From Streptosporangium subroseum (GTDB taxonomy: Bacteria > Actinomycetota > Actinomycetes > Streptosporangiales > Streptosporangiaceae), in assembly GCF_900188345.1 (NCBI RefSeq), contig NZ_FZOD01000047.1, positions 1 to 64,000 on the forward strand: 64,000 nucleotides of DNA. Direction: 5' to 3'. Both the position numbers and the translations under genes were made by a program. Under the pieces are notes generated by a model that saw only the letters and a program-made list of their open reading frames with translations, did no database searches and was not told where the DNA came from. Position 1 is the first letter of the stretch. Each line of letters starts with the position of its first letter. This document shows positions 62,541-64,000 of this stretch, piece after piece.

Positions 62541-63797
62541 TTACTGAGCCCGGATGATCTCGTTCAGCTGGCCTTTCATGGAGGCGATGATGTCGTCGCC
62601 GGCCTCCTCGAAGGGTGGGGTGAGCGCGTTGGAGACCGCACTGGCGATCACCAGGCTCACCTGGTTGTAGTTGGCACTGGCCGGTCTCGGCCGGGCCGAG
62701 AGAATGCTCTGCTTGAGGACGGGAAGGTAGGGGAAGCGCTTGATCAGGGCGGGGTCGTCGTACAGCTCGGCCCACACCGGTGGGAACGAGCCGTCGGTGA
62801 GCACTCGCCTCTGGTTCTCCAGGCCGGTGAAGTAGCGGATGAACTCGACCGCCGACTTCTGCTTCTTGGAGTAGGCGCTGAGCGCGAGGTTGACGCCGCC
62901 CAGCGAGCTGGAGCCCGGACCGTTGAGTCCGGGCAGCCGGGTGACCGCGAACTTGTCCTTGACGGCCGAGTCGGTGGCGGGGCCGTACGCGTGCGGCCAG
63001 TTGCGGGCGAAGGCCAGCCTGCCCTCCTGGAAGGCCAGCCGGGACTCCTCCTCCTTGAAGGAGAGCGACTCCGGCGGGATCCAGCCTTCGCGGAACCCGC
63101 CGACCAGGAAGTCCAGGCCGGCCTTGGCCTTGGCCGAGTCCATGGTCACTTTTGTGCCGTCCGGGCTGAGGATCTGCCCTCCCGCCGACTGCACGGCCTC
63201 GGCGAAGTTGACGGTCAGTCCCTCGTAGGCCAGGAACTGCCCGGCGTAACCGCCGATGCCGTACTTCTCATGCAGCGCACCGGCCTGCTCGCGTAGCTCT
63301 TCCCAGGTCTTGGGGGGCTTGAAGCCCTGCTTGGCGAGCAGATCCTTGCGGTAGTAGAGCAGTCCGGCATTGCTGGTGTACGGCACGGCCCAGAGCTTGC
63401 CCCGGTAGACCGCCGTGTCGACGACCGGAGGCAGGAACCGGTCGAGCTGGAACATCCCGCGTTCCAGCGGCAGGATCCAGCCCGCGTCGGCGAACTCCGC
63501 CGTCCAGACCACGTCCAGGCCGAGCACGTCGTAGCGGTCGCTTCTGGCCTGGAGATTGGCGACCATCTGCGCACGTTGCTCGTCGGCCGCCTCGGGGAGT
63601 TCGAGCAGGGTGACCCGCTCCCCGGGATGGGTCTGGTTCCACCTGTCCAGCAACGGTTGCAGGTAGGCGGTCGTGTCCCGTCCGATCACGAGGGTGAACG
63701 GGCCGGTCCCCCCGAACCTCTCGGTCTCCTGCGCGCCCACCCCGGCGCATCCCACCGGCAGAAGCACGGCGAGCGCGATGGGAATGAGACGGCGCAC
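62541..63797 (-). CDS. Second solute-binding lipoprotein (trehalose/maltose-binding-like)
   Basis: 418 residues from GTG 63797, five bases behind GGAGG. The signal peptide has lipobox LLPVGCAGV. The body resembles the ThuE/LpqY trehalose or maltose binding group: RWNQTHPGERVTLLELPEAA, YDVLGLDVVWTAEFADAGWI, AVPYTSNAGLLYYRKDLL and PKTWEELREQAGAL. It lies 128 bp upstream of the other binding-protein gene, same strand. In this gap the unit AATTCGGGAGAAG is repeated in tandem. Expression is probably governed by the palindrome and PadR-type gene just upstream. Confidence 0.93.
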   Translation of the reverse strand: MRRLIPIALAVLLPVGCAGVGAQETERFGGTGPFTLVIGRDTTAYLQPLLDRWNQTHPGERVTLLELPEAADEQRAQMVANLQARSDRYDVLGLDVVWTAEFADAGWILPLERGMFQLDRFLPPVVDTAVYRGKLWAVPYTSNAGLLYYRKDLLAKQGFKPPKTWEELREQAGALHEKYGIGGYAGQFLAYEGLTVNFAEAVQSAGGQILSPDGTKVTMDSAKAKAGLDFLVGGFREGWIPPESLSFKEEESRLAFQEGRLAFARNWPHAYGPATDSAVKDKFAVTRLPGLNGPGSSSLGGVNLALSAYSKKQKSAVEFIRYFTGLENQRRVLTDGSFPPVWAELYDDPALIKRFPYLPVLKQSILSARPRPASANYNQVSLVIASAVSNALTPPFEEAGDDIIASMKGQLNEIIRAQ

Positions 63798-63847
63798 TAT
63801 GACCTCCAGATTTCGAGGTAGTTACATACGTGTTAGGTAGATGCATG

Positions 63848-63871
63848 CATGTTATGCATAGCGATAACATG
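63848..63871. promoter_or_regulatory. Inverted repeat between the ABC operon and the PadR-type gene
   Basis: CATGTTAT (63848-63855) and ATAACATG (63864-63871) with an 8-base spacer; ATGCATGCAT lies beside it. On the minus strand TTGACG (-35-like) lies just beyond, so the repeat overlaps the importer promoter. The ATGT...ACAT ends resemble PadR-family operators. Confidence 0.65.
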
Positions 63872-63928
63872 AACGTCAACGGATTGACCCGTAACGCTCA
63901 GGTAACAAGCACTCCGAGGAGGTGGGGC

Positions 63929-64000
63929 GTGCGGCCGTTGCTGATGGCGCTCCTCGCGAAAGAACCTGCCCATGGTTACGAGCTGAAACAGGCGCTTGAG
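63929..64000 (+). CDS. PadR-family transcriptional regulator, 3'-truncated by the window
   Basis: The first 24 codons, from GTG 63929, six bases behind GAGGAGG, read VRPLLMALLAKEPAHGYELK and continue QALE. This is the N-terminal winged-helix start of PadR proteins (LLxLLxxxPxHGYEL). It is divergent from the sugar importer operon, with the palindromic site between them, so it probably represses the importer, itself or both. The remainder lies outside the window. Confidence 0.85.
   Translation, partial: MRPLLMALLAKEPAHGYELKQALE

Overview
The window is high-GC DNA with strong third-position GC bias, GTG/TTG starts, ATGA/GTGA gene overlaps, DUF397/XRE gene pairs, a SARP-type regulator and a large NRPS locus. 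This points to a filamentous actinobacterium, most likely of the Streptosporangiales (Streptosporangium/Nonomuraea type). The lineage is inferred from gene content, not proven. I see no rRNA, tRNA, CRISPR array, transposase or integrase.

Left end (1-9.4 kb): the 3' part of a non-ribosomal peptide synthetase operon. A truncated C-A-T synthetase is followed, with start/stop overlaps, by a C-A-T-TE synthetase fused in one reading frame to a complete MFS exporter, then by a free carrier protein. Both adenylation pockets are acidic and suggest a basic amino-acid substrate. All three genes carry tandem-repeat linkers.

9.4-21.9 kb: housekeeping and regulatory genes: an MBL-fold hydrolase, a NarL/DesK-type two-component system, a methyltransferase and DedA pair, a Ser/Thr kinase next to an HTH-N6-adenine methyltransferase with a divergent PP2C phosphatase, purC, a TetR repressor with a clear palindromic operator before a 14-TM drug exporter, and a second DedA protein.

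21.9-33.1 kb: an AT-richer XRE-ImmA/IrrE plus PIN-like gene pair, apparently read from a leaderless promoter overlapped by an operator. It abuts the 3' end of a conserved operon (NfeD/YqiJ-like membrane protein, flotillin/SPFH protein, 1695-residue AAA+ ATPase) and lies against a truncated histidine-phosphatase gene. A 30-residue membrane peptide and a second PP2C phosphatase lie upstream of the operon.

33-42 kb: prfC, a Gfo/Idh/MocA oxidoreductase and a conserved unknown gene. Then comes a patchy, lower-GC stretch with two XRE-DUF397-DUF397 cassettes (the XRE gene of one is decayed), mscL, and two paralogous two-TM proteins, one beside a DnaJ-like zinc-knuckle protein. The motif TGGCACTTGCCA recurs as a probable operator.

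42-51.7 kb: a SARP/BTAD/ATPase regulator followed by glgX-treY-treZ, which convert glycogen or maltodextrin to trehalose.

51.8-58.7 kb: a stress and light-response group: a DUF523/DUF1722 protein, an ECF sigma factor, a MerR/B12-domain (LitR-like) regulator and a divergent photolyase, then a coiled-coil protein, an acidic His-rich protein and ung.

58.8-64 kb: a carbohydrate ABC importer with two solute-binding lipoproteins and two permeases, one of which carries an inserted extracytoplasmic domain. The first codons of a divergent PadR regulator end the window.

A window-wide theme is degenerate tandem repeats of about 45-50 bp, both in coding linkers and at several separate intergenic sites.
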